From Enemella dayhoffiae (GTDB lineage Bacteria > Actinomycetota > Actinomycetes > Propionibacteriales > Propionibacteriaceae), in contig NZ_NMVQ01000012.1 in NCBI RefSeq assembly GCF_002250625.1, positions 124,001 through 188,000 on the forward strand: a DNA stretch of 64,000 nt. Reading direction: 5' to 3'. The notes under the pieces are model-generated. The model was given only the letters and a program-made list of their open reading frames with translations. It had not been told where the DNA came from and searched no databases. The position numbers and the translations under genes are program-made. Below are positions 9,039-22,522 of this stretch, in pieces; position 1 is the first letter of the stretch, and the number at the start of each line of letters is the position of its first letter.

Positions 9039-9095
9039 CATGACCAGATCGAGGCCATTTTCTCCCTGGGAGAAAACGACCCCGATCTGGTCATG
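9039..9095. terminator. Long nested hairpin between convergent HIT and acn genes
   Basis: Outer arms 9039-9051 and 9083-9095 are perfect 13-bp inverted repeats (CATGACCAGATCG / CGATCTGGTCATG). Inside, 9058-9066 and 9068-9076 form a second palindrome (TTTTCTCCC / GGGAGAAAA). The symmetric design suits a bidirectional terminator, but its length and perfection also suggest a dispersed palindromic repeat. Confidence 0.6.
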
Positions 9096-9123
9096 ATCGT
9101 TGCGTCCGGTGGCCGACCGCACT

Positions 9124-9142
9124 GGCTTCGACAGGCTCAGCC
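9124..9142. repeat. Single copy of the GGCTTCGACAGGCTCAGCC intergenic repeat
   Basis: This 19-base sequence is partly self-complementary (GGCT..AGCC) and sits just beyond the acn 3' end. The same core forms a four-unit tandem array at 29847-29934. Such elements are scattered between genes in many actinobacteria. Confidence 0.6.
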
Positions 9143-9152
9143 AGCGTGCGGC

Positions 9153-12026
<2,874 letters not shown>

Positions 12027-12082
12027 TGCTCAACTCCCATGCTGATTGGGTTGTCCGCGGCGCCCGCCGGCCCCGCCAAGTC

Positions 12083-12090
12083 TCTTGACA

Positions 12091-12096
<6 letters not shown>
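12083..12096 (-). promoter_or_regulatory. Inverted repeat upstream of acn
   Basis: TCTTGA-CA-TCAAGA is a perfect 6-bp inverted repeat with a 2-base centre, lying 57 bases before the acn start and overlapping the stop codon of the upstream phosphofructokinase gene. Its form suits a dimeric repressor. Control of acn by this site is inferred from position only. Confidence 0.5.
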
Positions 12097-14397
<2,301 letters not shown>

Positions 14398-14467
14398 GAC
14401 CACTCCTTCGGCGATTCCCTGCTGGTCTCCATCCTTGCCGGTCGCCGGGTCGCCCGGGCAACCGGGG

Positions 14468-15598
14468 TCAGGCCGGCTCGAGGATCGCCACGCACTCCAC
14501 GTGGTGGGTGCGCGGGAACAGGTTGAACGCGCGGATCGAGCTGGGCCGCCAGCCGAGCTCTGCGGCGTACGCCAGGTCGCGCGCGAGCGCTGCCGGGTCG
14601 CAGGCGACGTAGCCGATCGCCCGCGGCGTACGCTCGCTGAGCTGCTGCAGGACCTTGCGCCCGGCACCGGCGCGGGGCGGGTCCAGCACGACCAGGTCGG
14701 TGCGCCGCGGCAGCTTGTGCAGCACCTTGTCGACCCGCCCGGTGGTGAACCGGGCCTCGCGGACGTTGCGGCGGGCGTGCGAGATCGCCGGCTTGTCCGA
14801 CTCGACGCCCCAGACGGTGACCCCGGCATCGGCCAGCGCACCGGCGAACAGTCCCACCCCGCAGAACAGGTCGAACGCGCGCTCCCCCGGCTGGGGCCGC
14901 AGGCCGTCCAGCAGTGCGGCGACCAGGGTGTCCGCGGCGGCCGGGTGCACCTGCCAGAACCCCTGCGCCTGCACCTCGAACCGGCGTCCGGCGGCCTGCT
15001 CGGCCACCGACTCGTCGGCGTCGCCGACCAGCAGCAGCTGCTCGGAGTCGGAATCCACCACGGTCAGCGGGGTGTCCTCGGCCACCTCCGGTACGCCCAG
15101 CTCGCGCGGGTCCACCGTGGCGATCGGGCAGCCGTCGGTGGGAATGGTGATCAGCTCGTGCGAGCGGTGCGCGCGCAGCGCCGGCCCGTCCGGCCCGGCC
15201 AGGTAGCGCATCCGGGTCCGCCAGCCGGTCAGGGTCGGCGGGACCGCCTCCACCTCACCGGCCCAGTCGATGCCGGCCAGCCGCTGCAGCTGCTCGGCGA
15301 CCACGGCTCGCTTCAGCTCCACCTCGCCGGATTCGCTGACGTGCTGGAAATCGCAGCCACCGCAACCGCCGGGGCCGGCCACCGGACAACCGGAGGGCTG
15401 CCGGTCGCGCGAGGGTTCCAGCACCTCGAGCGCGTCGGCCCGCCAGAACCGGTCGGTGGAGGTGTCGGTGAGCTGCAGGCGTACCCGTTCTCCCGGCAGC
15501 GTGTGCCGGACGAAGATCACCCGGCCGTCGTGGCGGGCCACGCAGTGCCCGCCGTGCGCCACCGGTCCGACGACGACCTCAAGCACGCGGCGGCTCAC
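14468..15598 (-). CDS. TRAM-domain class I SAM-dependent RNA methyltransferase (TrmA/RlmD family)
   Basis: A 376-residue uracil-C5 RNA methyltransferase. An N-terminal TRAM (OB-like) domain contains VGPVAHGGHCVARHDG; a Cys cluster CPVAGPGGCGGCDFQH resembles the Fe-S site of RlmD; the SAM motif is AFDLFCGVGLFAGALA; LDPPRAGAG and the catalytic Cys in VACDPAALARDL follow. The target base (rRNA or tRNA) cannot be predicted. The GTG start lies inside the last 20 bases of the upstream APC permease, indicating a two-gene operon. The pair corresponds to Rv2689c-Rv2690c, which in mycobacteria are also divergent from ceoB/ceoC. Confidence 0.9.
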   Translation of the reverse strand: MSRRVLEVVVGPVAHGGHCVARHDGRVIFVRHTLPGERVRLQLTDTSTDRFWRADALEVLEPSRDRQPSGCPVAGPGGCGGCDFQHVSESGEVELKRAVVAEQLQRLAGIDWAGEVEAVPPTLTGWRTRMRYLAGPDGPALRAHRSHELITIPTDGCPIATVDPRELGVPEVAEDTPLTVVDSDSEQLLLVGDADESVAEQAAGRRFEVQAQGFWQVHPAAADTLVAALLDGLRPQPGERAFDLFCGVGLFAGALADAGVTVWGVESDKPAISHARRNVREARFTTGRVDKVLHKLPRRTDLVVLDPPRAGAGRKVLQQLSERTPRAIGYVACDPAALARDLAYAAELGWRPSSIRAFNLFPRTHHVECVAILEPA

Positions 15599-17606
15599 CC
15601 TCGCTGGAGTCGGTGGTGCCGACCATCCGGAACGCCATCGGGTCCTCGCGCGCGAACCGCTCCCGGGCGGCCTCGGAGGACTTCAGCAGATAGGGCACCG
15701 AGGTGACCATCACCCCGGGGGTGAAGTGCAGCCGGGCGCGCAGCAGCAGCGCCGTCTGGTTGTGCAGCACGCCCTCCCACCAGTGCCCCACCACATATTC
15801 GGGCACGTAGACGCACACCACGTCGCGGGGGCTCTGCTTGCGCAGCTCGGACACATACTTCACCACCGGGCCGATCACCTCCCGATAGGGGGAGGCGATC
15901 ACCTTCAGCGGCATCCGCAGCTCGGCGCGCTCCCACGCCGCGAACAGCTGCTCGGTCTCCTCGTCGTCGACATCGACCGTGATCGCCTCCAAGGTGGAGG
16001 GCCGCGACGCCTTGGCGAACATCAGCGCCCGCAGGGTCGGCTTGTTCACCTTCGACACCATCACCACCGCGTGCACCCGGCTCGGCAGCACCCGCTCGTC
16101 CCCCGGCGCCCAGGCGATCTCGCGGGCCACCGAGCGATAGTGCCGGTTGATCAGCTTCATCAGTCCGAACACCACGGCCATCGCCAGGATCGCCATCCAG
16201 GCGCCGTAGATGAACTTCGACAACAGCACGATGACCAGCACCGTGCCGGTGAAGCTGAGCCCGACCGCGTTGATGATCCGCGACCGCTTCATCAGCGAGC
16301 GTTGCTTCGGGTCCTGCTCGGTGCGCAGGTGCCGCGACCAGTGCCGCATCATCCCGGCCTGGGAGACGGTGAACGAGACGAACACCCCGACCACATAGAG
16401 CTGGATCAGGCTGGTCACGTCGGCGTTGAACGCCAGCACCAGCGCCATCGCGGCCAGCGCCAGGGTGATGATCCCGTTGCTGTAGGCCAGCCGGTCGCCG
16501 CGGGTGTGCAGCTGCCGCGGCATGTACCCGTCACGGGCCAGGATCGACCCCAGCACAGGAAATCCGTTGAACGCGGTGTTGGCCGCCAGGAACAGGATGA
16601 TCATCGTGGCGGCGATCAGGAAATAGAACCCGGGCCGGAAGTTGTCGAACACGGTGCCGGCCAGCTGACCCATCACGGTGTCGGCGGCGACCTCGACCTT
16701 CTGCCCGTTGAGCGCGAAGTGCGACTCCGGGTCGTCGATCAGCCGGACATGGGTCAGGTTTGCCAGGGCGATGATCCCGACCAGCATCGACACCGCGATC
16801 CCGCCGAGCAGGGCCAGCGTGGTGGCGGCATTCCTGCTCTTCGGCTTGCGAAAGGCGGGTACGCCGTTGGAGATCGCCTCGACCCCGGTCAGCGCGGCGC
16901 AACCGGAGGAGAAGGTACGCGCCAGCAGCACCACCATGGCCAGCCCGACGAACGGGGTGAAGTGCTCCGAGCCGACCACCTCGTACTGCGCGGTGGGCGA
17001 CTGGAGCTCCTGGCCGAGCACCAGGATCCGGAACAGCCCATAGAGGGTCATCCCGATCACCCCGACCATGAAGCAGTAGGTGGGGACGGCGAACACGCTG
17101 CCCGATTCGCGGACCCCGCGCAGGTTCACCGCCATCAGCAGGAAGATGATCACCGCGGCGATCATCCCCTCGTGCCCGGCGATGAACGGGATCGCGGCGC
17201 GCGCGTTCTGCACCCCCGAGGACACCGACACCGCGACGGTGAGCACATAGTCGACCAGCAGCGCGGAGGCGACGGTGAGGCCGGCGTTGGGGCCGAGGTT
17301 GACCGTGGCCACCTCATAGTCGCCACCGCCAGAGGGGTAGGCGTGCACGTTCTGCCGGTAGGAGGCGACCACCACCAGCATGACGATCGCCACCGCGAGC
17401 GCGATCCACCAGGAGAAGGAGAAACCGATCAGGCCGGCCAGGGACAGGGTGAGCAGGATCTCATCGGGGGCGTACGCCACCGAGGACAGCGCGTCGGAGG
17501 CGAAGACCGGTAGCGCGATCCGCTTCGGCAGCAGGGTTTCGCCGAGCTGCGCCGAGGCGAGCTTGCGACCCAGCAGCAGGCGTTTGATCCCCTCGGATGC
17601 ACTCAC
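15579..17606 (-). CDS. APC family permease with C-terminal cytosolic domain
   Basis: A 675-residue membrane protein of the amino acid-polyamine-organocation superfamily, close to mycobacterial Rv2690c. About twelve hydrophobic segments fill residues 40-480 (for example LSLAGLIGFSFSWWIALAVA and FYFLIAATMIILFLAANTAF), with the consensus ASDALSSVAYAPDEIL in helix 1 and SSGCAALTGVEAISNGVPAF in a later loop. The last 180 residues are hydrophilic with a USP-like feel. Linkage to two TrkA-type regulators suggests a role in potassium or osmotic homeostasis (inference; related KimA/KUP-like APC proteins carry potassium). The GTG at 17604-17606 is chosen by homology; no strong Shine-Dalgarno. It overlaps the methyltransferase start. 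Confidence 0.88.
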   Translation of the reverse strand: MSASEGIKRLLLGRKLASAQLGETLLPKRIALPVFASDALSSVAYAPDEILLTLSLAGLIGFSFSWWIALAVAIVMLVVVASYRQNVHAYPSGGGDYEVATVNLGPNAGLTVASALLVDYVLTVAVSVSSGVQNARAAIPFIAGHEGMIAAVIIFLLMAVNLRGVRESGSVFAVPTYCFMVGVIGMTLYGLFRILVLGQELQSPTAQYEVVGSEHFTPFVGLAMVVLLARTFSSGCAALTGVEAISNGVPAFRKPKSRNAATTLALLGGIAVSMLVGIIALANLTHVRLIDDPESHFALNGQKVEVAADTVMGQLAGTVFDNFRPGFYFLIAATMIILFLAANTAFNGFPVLGSILARDGYMPRQLHTRGDRLAYSNGIITLALAAMALVLAFNADVTSLIQLYVVGVFVSFTVSQAGMMRHWSRHLRTEQDPKQRSLMKRSRIINAVGLSFTGTVLVIVLLSKFIYGAWMAILAMAVVFGLMKLINRHYRSVAREIAWAPGDERVLPSRVHAVVMVSKVNKPTLRALMFAKASRPSTLEAITVDVDDEETEQLFAAWERAELRMPLKVIASPYREVIGPVVKYVSELRKQSPRDVVCVYVPEYVVGHWWEGVLHNQTALLLRARLHFTPGVMVTSVPYLLKSSEAARERFAREDPMAFRMVGTTDSSEGEPPRA

Positions 17607-17695
17607 GCATGGAACTGTAAACCCGGTTGCACACCTGTTGTCACATCGCGGCCTCCCCCGGGCCACGTCGTGGACACGCCGGTCGCGGCGTCCCA

Positions 17696-17701
17696 TAGGC
17701 T
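17696..17701 (+). promoter_or_regulatory. -10 element for leaderless ceoB
   Basis: TAGGCT, ending 7 bases before the GTG at 17709; no Shine-Dalgarno is present. It sits in the 102-base region shared with the divergent permease operon. Confidence 0.55.
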
Positions 17702-17708
17702 GGTGCTC

Positions 17709-18371
17709 GTGCACATCGTGATCATGGGCTGCGGCCGGGTGGGCTCGCGGCTGGCGAAGAGCCTGGAGAAACGCGGCCACACGGTGGCGATCATCGACAG
17801 CAACGCCGAGGCGTTCCGGCGACTCGGCCCCGGTTTCGGCGGCCGGACGGTCAAGGGCGTCGGTTTCGACCGCGACGTGCTGAGGCGGGCGGGAATCGAG
17901 AAGGCCGACGGATTCGCCGCGGTGTCGAGTGGCGACAACTCCAACATCCTGGCCGCCCGGGTGGTGCGGGAAACCTTCAACGTCGACAACGTGGTCGCCC
18001 GGATCTATGACCCGGGCCGGGCCGAGGTCTACGAACGGCTCGGCATTCCCACCGTGGCCACGGTCCGCTGGGCCTCGGACAAGGTGTTGCGGCGGTTGCT
18101 GCCCGAGGGCTCGGAGCCGGTGTGGCGTGACCAGTCCGGAGCGGTACGCCTGGTCGAGGTGCACGTGCACCACGGGTGGGTGGGGCACACCATCGGCGAC
18201 CTGCAGTCCGCGATTCGCACCCCGGTGCCGTTCCTGCTGCGCGTCGGCAGCGGCATGGTGCCGCGCGCCGACACCATCTTCCAGGACGGCGACCTGGCCT
18301 ACGTCGCCTGTGAGACCGACCGGATCGGTGAGATCGAGGGTGTCCTCGGCCAACCGCCGAAACGGCACTGA
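17709..18371 (+). CDS. ceoB: TrkA-family potassium uptake regulator, first copy
   Basis: A 220-residue RCK protein. An N-terminal Rossmann domain binds NAD(H) or nucleotide (HIVIMGCGRVGSRLAKSLEKR, with an acidic residue after the second strand in IIDSNAEAF). A C-terminal TrkA-C domain starts near residue 140 (VRLVEVHVHHGWVGHTIGDL). It gates a potassium transporter in response to ligand. The GTG at 17709 is favoured by the -10 spacing; GTG at 17703 is possible. It is followed 53 bases later by a second RCK gene, as in the mycobacterial ceoB-ceoC pair. Confidence 0.92.
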   Translation: MHIVIMGCGRVGSRLAKSLEKRGHTVAIIDSNAEAFRRLGPGFGGRTVKGVGFDRDVLRRAGIEKADGFAAVSSGDNSNILAARVVRETFNVDNVVARIYDPGRAEVYERLGIPTVATVRWASDKVLRRLLPEGSEPVWRDQSGAVRLVEVHVHHGWVGHTIGDLQSAIRTPVPFLLRVGSGMVPRADTIFQDGDLAYVACETDRIGEIEGVLGQPPKRH

Positions 18372-18424
18372 CGCACGGTGAATCCGTCCGCCCGAACCAA
18401 CCTCGCGACGAAAAGGGGAAGCAG

Positions 18425-19120
18425 ATGCGTATCGCGATCGCCGGAGCCGGCCACGTGGGCCGCTCGATCGCCAGGGAGTTGATCGAGCACGGGCACCAGG
18501 TGCTGTTGATCGACAAGCAGCCCGAGGCGATCAAGACCGAATCGGTGCCGGATGCCGAATGGCTGCTGGCGGACGCCTGCGAACTGTCCTCCCTCGACGA
18601 GGCCGGCCTGGACAGCTGTGACGTGGCGATCGCCGCCACCGGTGACGACAAGGTCAACCTGGTTCACTCCCTGCTCGCCAAGACCGAGTTCGGCGTACCA
18701 CGCACCGTTGCGCGGGTGAACCACCCCTACAACGAGTGGATGTTCGACGACGTGTGGGGTGTGGACGTGTCGGTGTCCACCCCGCGGCTGATGTGCGCGC
18801 TGGTCGAGGAGGCGGTGGCGGTCGGTGACCTGGTCAGGCTGTTCACCTTCCGCAACGGCGACACCAACGTGGTCGAGTTCACCCTGCCCGACGAGAGCCC
18901 CTGCGCCGGGATGCGGATCGGTGAGCTGACCCTGCCCGGGGAGACCGTGCTGGTGGCCCTGATCCGCGACGGACGGGCCAGCGCCCCCGATCCGGACGGG
19001 TCACTCGAGGCCGGCGACGAGTTGCTGTTCGTCACCTCCGCCGAGCACGAGCAGGAGCTCGCCGAGGCGCTCGCCCCGCACGGCACCGCGGCCCGGGTGG
19101 TCTCCGGAAAGCTCGCCTGA
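18425..19120 (+). CDS. ceoC: TrkA-family potassium uptake regulator, second copy
   Basis: A 231-residue RCK protein, paralogous to its upstream neighbour. The NAD-binding motif MRIAIAGAGHVGRSIARELI is at the very N-terminus, with the acidic strand end LLIDKQPE; the TrkA-C domain begins near residue 135 (GDTNVVEFTLPDESPCAGMRI) and ends GDELLFVTSAEHEQEL. It probably forms hetero-octamers with the first copy to control potassium flux. The ATG is preceded by AAAAGGGGAAGCAG, a good ribosome site, so unlike ceoB it is translated conventionally from a shared or internal message. Confidence 0.93.
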   Translation: MRIAIAGAGHVGRSIARELIEHGHQVLLIDKQPEAIKTESVPDAEWLLADACELSSLDEAGLDSCDVAIAATGDDKVNLVHSLLAKTEFGVPRTVARVNHPYNEWMFDDVWGVDVSVSTPRLMCALVEEAVAVGDLVRLFTFRNGDTNVVEFTLPDESPCAGMRIGELTLPGETVLVALIRDGRASAPDPDGSLEAGDELLFVTSAEHEQELAEALAPHGTAARVVSGKLA

Positions 19121-19126
19121 GCAGGC

Positions 19127-19516
19127 TCAGGACCGCGGCACCTGCAGCAGTTCGTAGCGCGGGTTGTACATGACGCGGTCCCCACGGTTGTGCGCGATCC
19201 GGCCCTGCACGGTCAGGTTGGTGCCGGCCTGGATCCCCGGGATGGCGCGGCGCCCCATCCAGATCAGGCGCACCGAGCCGGACCCGTCGCGGAAGTCGAC
19301 CTCGAGCTGGCGGGCCTCCCCCGGCGGGTTGAGGGTGACCGAGCTGATCGTGCCACGCAGGGTGACCCGCTGCCGGTCCTTGCAACCGGAGACCTGGCTG
19401 CAGCCGGCCTGTGCCGCCTCGCGGCGCAGGTCCTCCGCCTCCAGGTCGTCGTTGGAACGCACCATCCGGCGCAACATCTCGCCGATTCCGCGGCGCTGCC
19501 TGGTTTCCTGAGTCAT
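19127..19516 (-). CDS. OB-fold nucleic acid-binding protein (Rv2694c-like)
   Basis: A 129-residue protein. The first 45 residues are basic and helical (RRGIGEMLRRMVRSNDDLEAE); residues about 50-125 form an OB-fold of the tRNA_anti/RecG wedge type (VTLRGTISSVTLNPPGEARQ, then LIWMGRRAIPGIQAGTNL and VQGRIAHNRGDRVMYNPRYEL). The partner nucleic acid is unknown. The ATG at 19514-19516 has GTGAGGA upstream. Position next to ceoC and the DUF3710 gene matches the mycobacterial order; the DUF3159 membrane protein gene often found beside it is absent here. Confidence 0.85.
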   Translation of the reverse strand: MTQETRQRRGIGEMLRRMVRSNDDLEAEDLRREAAQAGCSQVSGCKDRQRVTLRGTISSVTLNPPGEARQLEVDFRDGSGSVRLIWMGRRAIPGIQAGTNLTVQGRIAHNRGDRVMYNPRYELLQVPRS

Positions 19517-19598
19517 CGTCCTCACCCCTGATTCCCCGAGACGATCAAGCGTACGCCCGATCCGGCGCAATGCATCCGCCCGTTCCGTTCTGTGCGGT

Positions 19599-20483
19599 TC
19601 AGCCCTGTGCCGGGTCCTCGACCTGGAGCTCCGGCGGCAGGGTCAGCGCGAGCACGTCACCGACCGGCATCGGGGCGTCGCCACGGCGGACCACGACATC
19701 GCAGAACGCGTCATGGAACGGCCCGACCAGTTCGTCGTCGTTCTGGTCACTCAGCGCGGCCTGCCCGAACAGCACCCCGCGCAGCAGCCAGCGCGGGCCC
19801 TGGGCGACCCAGGTCCGCGACGGCTGGAAGGCGATCTGGCCGTCGGGGGTCTGCACCGGCACGTTGCGGACCAGTTCGGTGCCGAACGGGCCCTCGACAC
19901 AGTCCGCGGTGCCCCCGGCGGCCTGGGTCTGCTCGATGATCTGCTGCCGGATCTCGGTCCACAGCCCGGGGCTGCGCGGGGCTGCGAAGACGGACAGCTC
20001 CAGCGCGGACTCCCCCGACAGCATCAGCGTGGAGACGATCTGCTGGGTCTCCTCGGCCACCTGCAGCCGCAGCTCGCTCTCCGGAATGGGGGTGAGCACC
20101 AGCGCACCCAGATCGAGCCGCTGCACCTCGTCCGCGTCCAGGTCGACCTCGTCGATGTCGAACGGGCCGTCCTCGCGCCAGTCCCGGCTGAGGTCGAGGG
20201 CGGCCCACTCGTCCTCGGCATCCTGGTCCTCCTCGTCGTCCTCGGAGTCGTCGTCCTCGGAGTCGTCGTCCGCATCCTCGTCCTGGTCACCCTCGGTGTC
20301 GTCGGAATCGTCCTCGTCGGAGTCTGCGGCGTCACTGGCGTCGCGCTCGAGGTCATCGTCCACCGGGTCGGACGCGGTCGCGTCGACGTTCTCGTCGCTC
20401 GACTCCTCCTCGGTGGTCTCGATCTTGTCGACGGTCGGTTCATCGACCTGCTCGGCCTGCTTCTTCCTACGGCCAAAGATCAT
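19599..20483 (-). CDS. DUF3710 domain protein with long acidic linker
   Basis: A 294-residue protein. The start MIFGRRKKQ is the typical DUF3710 opening. Residues about 25-90 are almost only Asp, Glu and Ser, an intrinsically disordered acidic stretch longer than in most relatives; residues 95-294 are the conserved domain (WREDGPFDIDEVDLDADE, PRSPGLWTEIRQQI, QGPRWLLRGVLFGQA). Function is unknown, though the gene is nearly always beside dut, as here. The ATG at 20481-20483 is chosen by homology; upstream codons in frame (GRRTPNQDEAEW) do not resemble the family. It runs in the same direction as dut after 87 bases. Confidence 0.88.
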   Translation of the reverse strand: MIFGRRKKQAEQVDEPTVDKIETTEEESSDENVDATASDPVDDDLERDASDAADSDEDDSDDTEGDQDEDADDDSEDDDSEDDEEDQDAEDEWAALDLSRDWREDGPFDIDEVDLDADEVQRLDLGALVLTPIPESELRLQVAEETQQIVSTLMLSGESALELSVFAAPRSPGLWTEIRQQIIEQTQAAGGTADCVEGPFGTELVRNVPVQTPDGQIAFQPSRTWVAQGPRWLLRGVLFGQAALSDQNDDELVGPFHDAFCDVVVRRGDAPMPVGDVLALTLPPELQVEDPAQG

Positions 20484-20570
20484 CGTGTCGTCCCACTCCG
20501 CTTCGTCTTGGTTCGGCGTACGCCTCCCCATCTTGGCACTGCGGGCGGTCGCTTCCGAAACGAGCGCCGA

Positions 20571-21044
20571 TCAGCGACCGGTGGAGCCGTGACCACCATC
20601 TCCGCGGATGCTCTCGGTGAGGGTGTCGACCACCTCGAACCGGGCCCGCGACACCGGCTGCACCACCAGTTGCGCGATCCGGTCGCCGCGGCGCAGTTCG
20701 ACGGCGTGGCTGCGGTCGGTGTTCACCAGGCAGACCTTGATCTCGCCGCGATAGCCGGCGTCGACCGTGCCCGGCGCGTTGACGATGCTCAGCCCGTGTC
20801 GGGCGGCCAGGCCCGAGCGCGGATGCACGAAGCCGGCGTACCCCTCGGGCAGCGCCAGGGCCACCCCGGTGCCGACCAGCCGACGCTCCCCCGGCTCGAG
20901 CCGGACGTCCACGGCGCTGACCAGGTCGGCGCCGGCGTCGTCGGGGTGGGCGTAGCGCGGCAGCGGCAGGCCGGGGTCGAGCCGCAGCAGCGGCACCGCC
21001 ACCTCGGCGGTGGCGGTCACCGGGGGGTTCGTGGGTTCGGGCAC
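20571..21044 (-). CDS. dut: Deoxyuridine 5'-triphosphate nucleotidohydrolase
   Basis: A 157-residue trimeric dUTPase that converts dUTP to dUMP and PPi, keeping uracil out of DNA and feeding dTMP synthesis. All five motifs are visible: [30 protein letters not shown] with the catalytic Asp, [13 protein letters not shown], and the glycine-rich C-terminal arm [11 protein letters not shown]. The GTG start has no Shine-Dalgarno; a TAGTTT -10 lies 6 bases upstream, so the transcript is probably leaderless. It is followed by the DUF3710 gene on the same strand. Confidence 0.96.
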   Translation of the reverse strand: MPEPTNPPVTATAEVAVPLLRLDPGLPLPRYAHPDDAGADLVSAVDVRLEPGERRLVGTGVALALPEGYAGFVHPRSGLAARHGLSIVNAPGTVDAGYRGEIKVCLVNTDRSHAVELRRGDRIAQLVVQPVSRARFEVVDTLTESIRGDGGHGSTGR

Positions 21045-21050
21045 GGGCCC

Positions 21051-21056
21051 AAACTA
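21051..21056 (-). promoter_or_regulatory. -10 element for leaderless dut
   Basis: TAGTTT on the minus strand, 6 bases before the dut GTG. Confidence 0.55.
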
Positions 21057-21063
21057 GACCAGC

Positions 21064-21537
21064 TCACTCGGCGGTCGTCGAGGCGTACCGGCTCGCCGCG
21101 GCCGCGACGGCGTCGGGGTCGCGGCAGCTCACCAACCAGTAGGGGTGCGGGTCGGCCGGATCGGCGACGCCCACCTCCACCGCCCGCTTCAGATAGGGCC
21201 GCAGCACCAGGTGGGCCCGGGCGTCGGCCCCTGGGCCCTGCCGGCGGCGGGTCTCCTCGGCCGACAGCGGGCGTACGCCGTCGACCCACTCCCACTCGAT
21301 CCGGGAGCGGCCCACCGCGAACCCGTCGGCGTCCACCCGCACCCGGACCGATCCATAGTCGAGCAGCACCCAGGCGACCAGCCCACCCAGGGCGGCCGTG
21401 CCGAGCAGCCCCTGCCACCAGCCCAGATAGAAACCCACCGCGAGCCACAGCGAGAGCAGGAAGCCACCGGCGATCAGCCACCAGGCCAGCGGCACCCGCA
21501 GCACCTCGACGTGGGTGCTGTTCTGCGGCTCGGACAT
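21064..21537 (-). CDS. DUF3093 membrane protein
   Basis: A 157-residue protein matching the Rv2698-type DUF3093 family. Two adjacent hydrophobic helices occupy residues about 17-62 (WWLIAGGFLLSLWLAVGFYL and LLGTAALGGLVAWVLL); the cytosolic rest holds DGFAVGRSRIEWEWVDGV, YLKRAVEVGVADPADPHPYW and a C-terminal CRDPDAVAAA. Function is unknown. Start at ATG 21535-21537: a TAGGTT -10 lies 7 bases upstream and there is no ribosome site. It is next to dut, as in other actinobacteria, and divergent from the DUF4235 gene. Confidence 0.88.
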   Translation of the reverse strand: MSEPQNSTHVEVLRVPLAWWLIAGGFLLSLWLAVGFYLGWWQGLLGTAALGGLVAWVLLDYGSVRVRVDADGFAVGRSRIEWEWVDGVRPLSAEETRRRQGPGADARAHLVLRPYLKRAVEVGVADPADPHPYWLVSCRDPDAVAAAASRYASTTAE

Positions 21538-21544
21538 GGGCCCC

Positions 21545-21550
21545 AACCTA
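21545..21550 (-). promoter_or_regulatory. -10 element for the leaderless DUF3093 gene
   Basis: TAGGTT on the minus strand, 7 bases before the ATG. Confidence 0.55.
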
Positions 21551-21567
21551 GCCGAGTCGGCGACCCC

Positions 21568-21573
21568 TACTAT
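21568..21573 (+). promoter_or_regulatory. -10 element for the DUF4235 gene
   Basis: TACTAT, about 48 bases before the ATG at 21622, giving a conventional leader with a strong AAGGAGG ribosome site. It lies back to back with the DUF3093 promoter. Confidence 0.5.
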
Positions 21574-21621
21574 GGGAACGACCCGGGGCGCTGGCCCCAC
21601 ACACGAGTCAAGGAGGCCCGG

Positions 21622-21906
21622 ATGCAGTCCTCGCTGTGGAAGGTTTACAGCCTGATCATCGGCACCGTGTCGACCATCGCCGCCAAGCAGCTGGTCGCCA
21701 AGAGTTGGGAGTTGATCACCGGTGACGAACCCCCGGAGCCGGGCGATCCCGACACCCCGCTGCGAGACGCGGTCATCTGGTCGATCGCCAGCGCCGTCGG
21801 TGTCAGCGTCGTGCAGCTGATGACCGACCGCTCCACCCTGCGCCGGATGCGCAAGGCCCTCGACGACGACGCGCTGCCCAGCAAGAAGATCAAAGTCAAG
21901 ATCTGA
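21622..21906 (+). CDS. DUF4235 small membrane protein
   Basis: A 94-residue protein of the DUF4235 family. Signatures are SSLWKVYSLIIGTVSTIAAK at the N-terminus, WELITGDEPPEPGDPDTPLR in the middle, and VIWSIASAVGVSVVQLMTDR as a second hydrophobic helix; the tail is basic (SKKIKVKI). Role unknown; such proteins are common in actinobacteria and often stress-associated (family knowledge, weak). AAGGAGG lies 6 bases before the ATG. It is followed by a 28-base perfect palindrome shared with the convergent DUF4193 gene. Confidence 0.88.
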   Translation: MQSSLWKVYSLIIGTVSTIAAKQLVAKSWELITGDEPPEPGDPDTPLRDAVIWSIASAVGVSVVQLMTDRSTLRRMRKALDDDALPSKKIKVKI

Positions 21907-21953
21907 GCGCCGCAAATCGAACCCAGACAGAAAAGTGCTTGACCCAGACAGAA

Positions 21954-21981
21954 GACAGGGGCCCCGATCGGGGCCCCTGTC
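21954..21981. terminator. Perfect palindromic bidirectional terminator
   Basis: A 14-bp inverted repeat without spacer (GACAGGGGCCCCGA joined to its complement), between the convergent DUF4235 and DUF4193 genes. Just before it, ACCCAGACAGAA is repeated directly at 21921-21932 and 21942-21953. Confidence 0.75.
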
Positions 21982-22010
21982 CTGTTGTTCGGGTCGGTCT
22001 GCGGGTCGGC

Positions 22011-22310
22011 TCAGCCGGCGCAGTCCAGGCAGTAGCTCTGCCCGTCCCTCTCCTCGGCGATCTGGCTGCGGTGTCGCACCAGGAAGCAGCCGGCACAGGT
22101 GAACTCGTCCTGCTGCCGCGGCAGCACCCGTACGGTCAACTCCTCGTGCGACAGGTCGGCACCCGGCAGCTCGAAGGCCTCGGCGGCCTCGACCTCATCC
22201 TCGTCCACCTTGCCGGAGTTCTTGTCGTTGCGACGGGTCTTGAGCTCCTCGATCGAGTCTTCGCTCATCTCCTCGTCGGTCTTGCGCGGCGCATCGTAAT
22301 CGGTCGCCAT
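22011..22310 (-). CDS. DUF4193 zinc-ribbon protein
   Basis: A 99-residue acidic protein of the DUF4193 family (Rv2699c type). It opens MATDYDAPRKTDEE, has a charged helical middle (SIEELKTRRNDKNSGKVDED), and ends in a zinc-ribbon with two Cys pairs, CAGC (FTCAGCFLVRH) and CLDC at the C-terminus (SYCLDCAG). The role is unknown; the ribbon may bind RNA polymerase or nucleic acid (inference). Start at ATG 22308-22310 with GGAGAAGGGAAAG upstream. Its place near dut and sigA is conserved across actinobacteria. Confidence 0.9.
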   Translation of the reverse strand: MATDYDAPRKTDEEMSEDSIEELKTRRNDKNSGKVDEDEVEAAEAFELPGADLSHEELTVRVLPRQQDEFTCAGCFLVRHRSQIAEERDGQSYCLDCAG

Positions 22311-22522
22311 CTTTCCCTTCTCCACTAGGTCGGCCTCGGCACACTCGGCCGCTCAAACGATGCAGGGACTCTTGATATTCCCGGTCGAGGACCGGTTCTT
22401 TCTTGTTTTCCCAGGGGTGGTCGCTTGTGGCCTGCGCGTATGAATACCACACCCCGGGACAGATCGTGAGTCGCGGATCGGATTCGTGGAACAGTATCGG
22501 CACCGCGAGGAAGGACCTGCCC

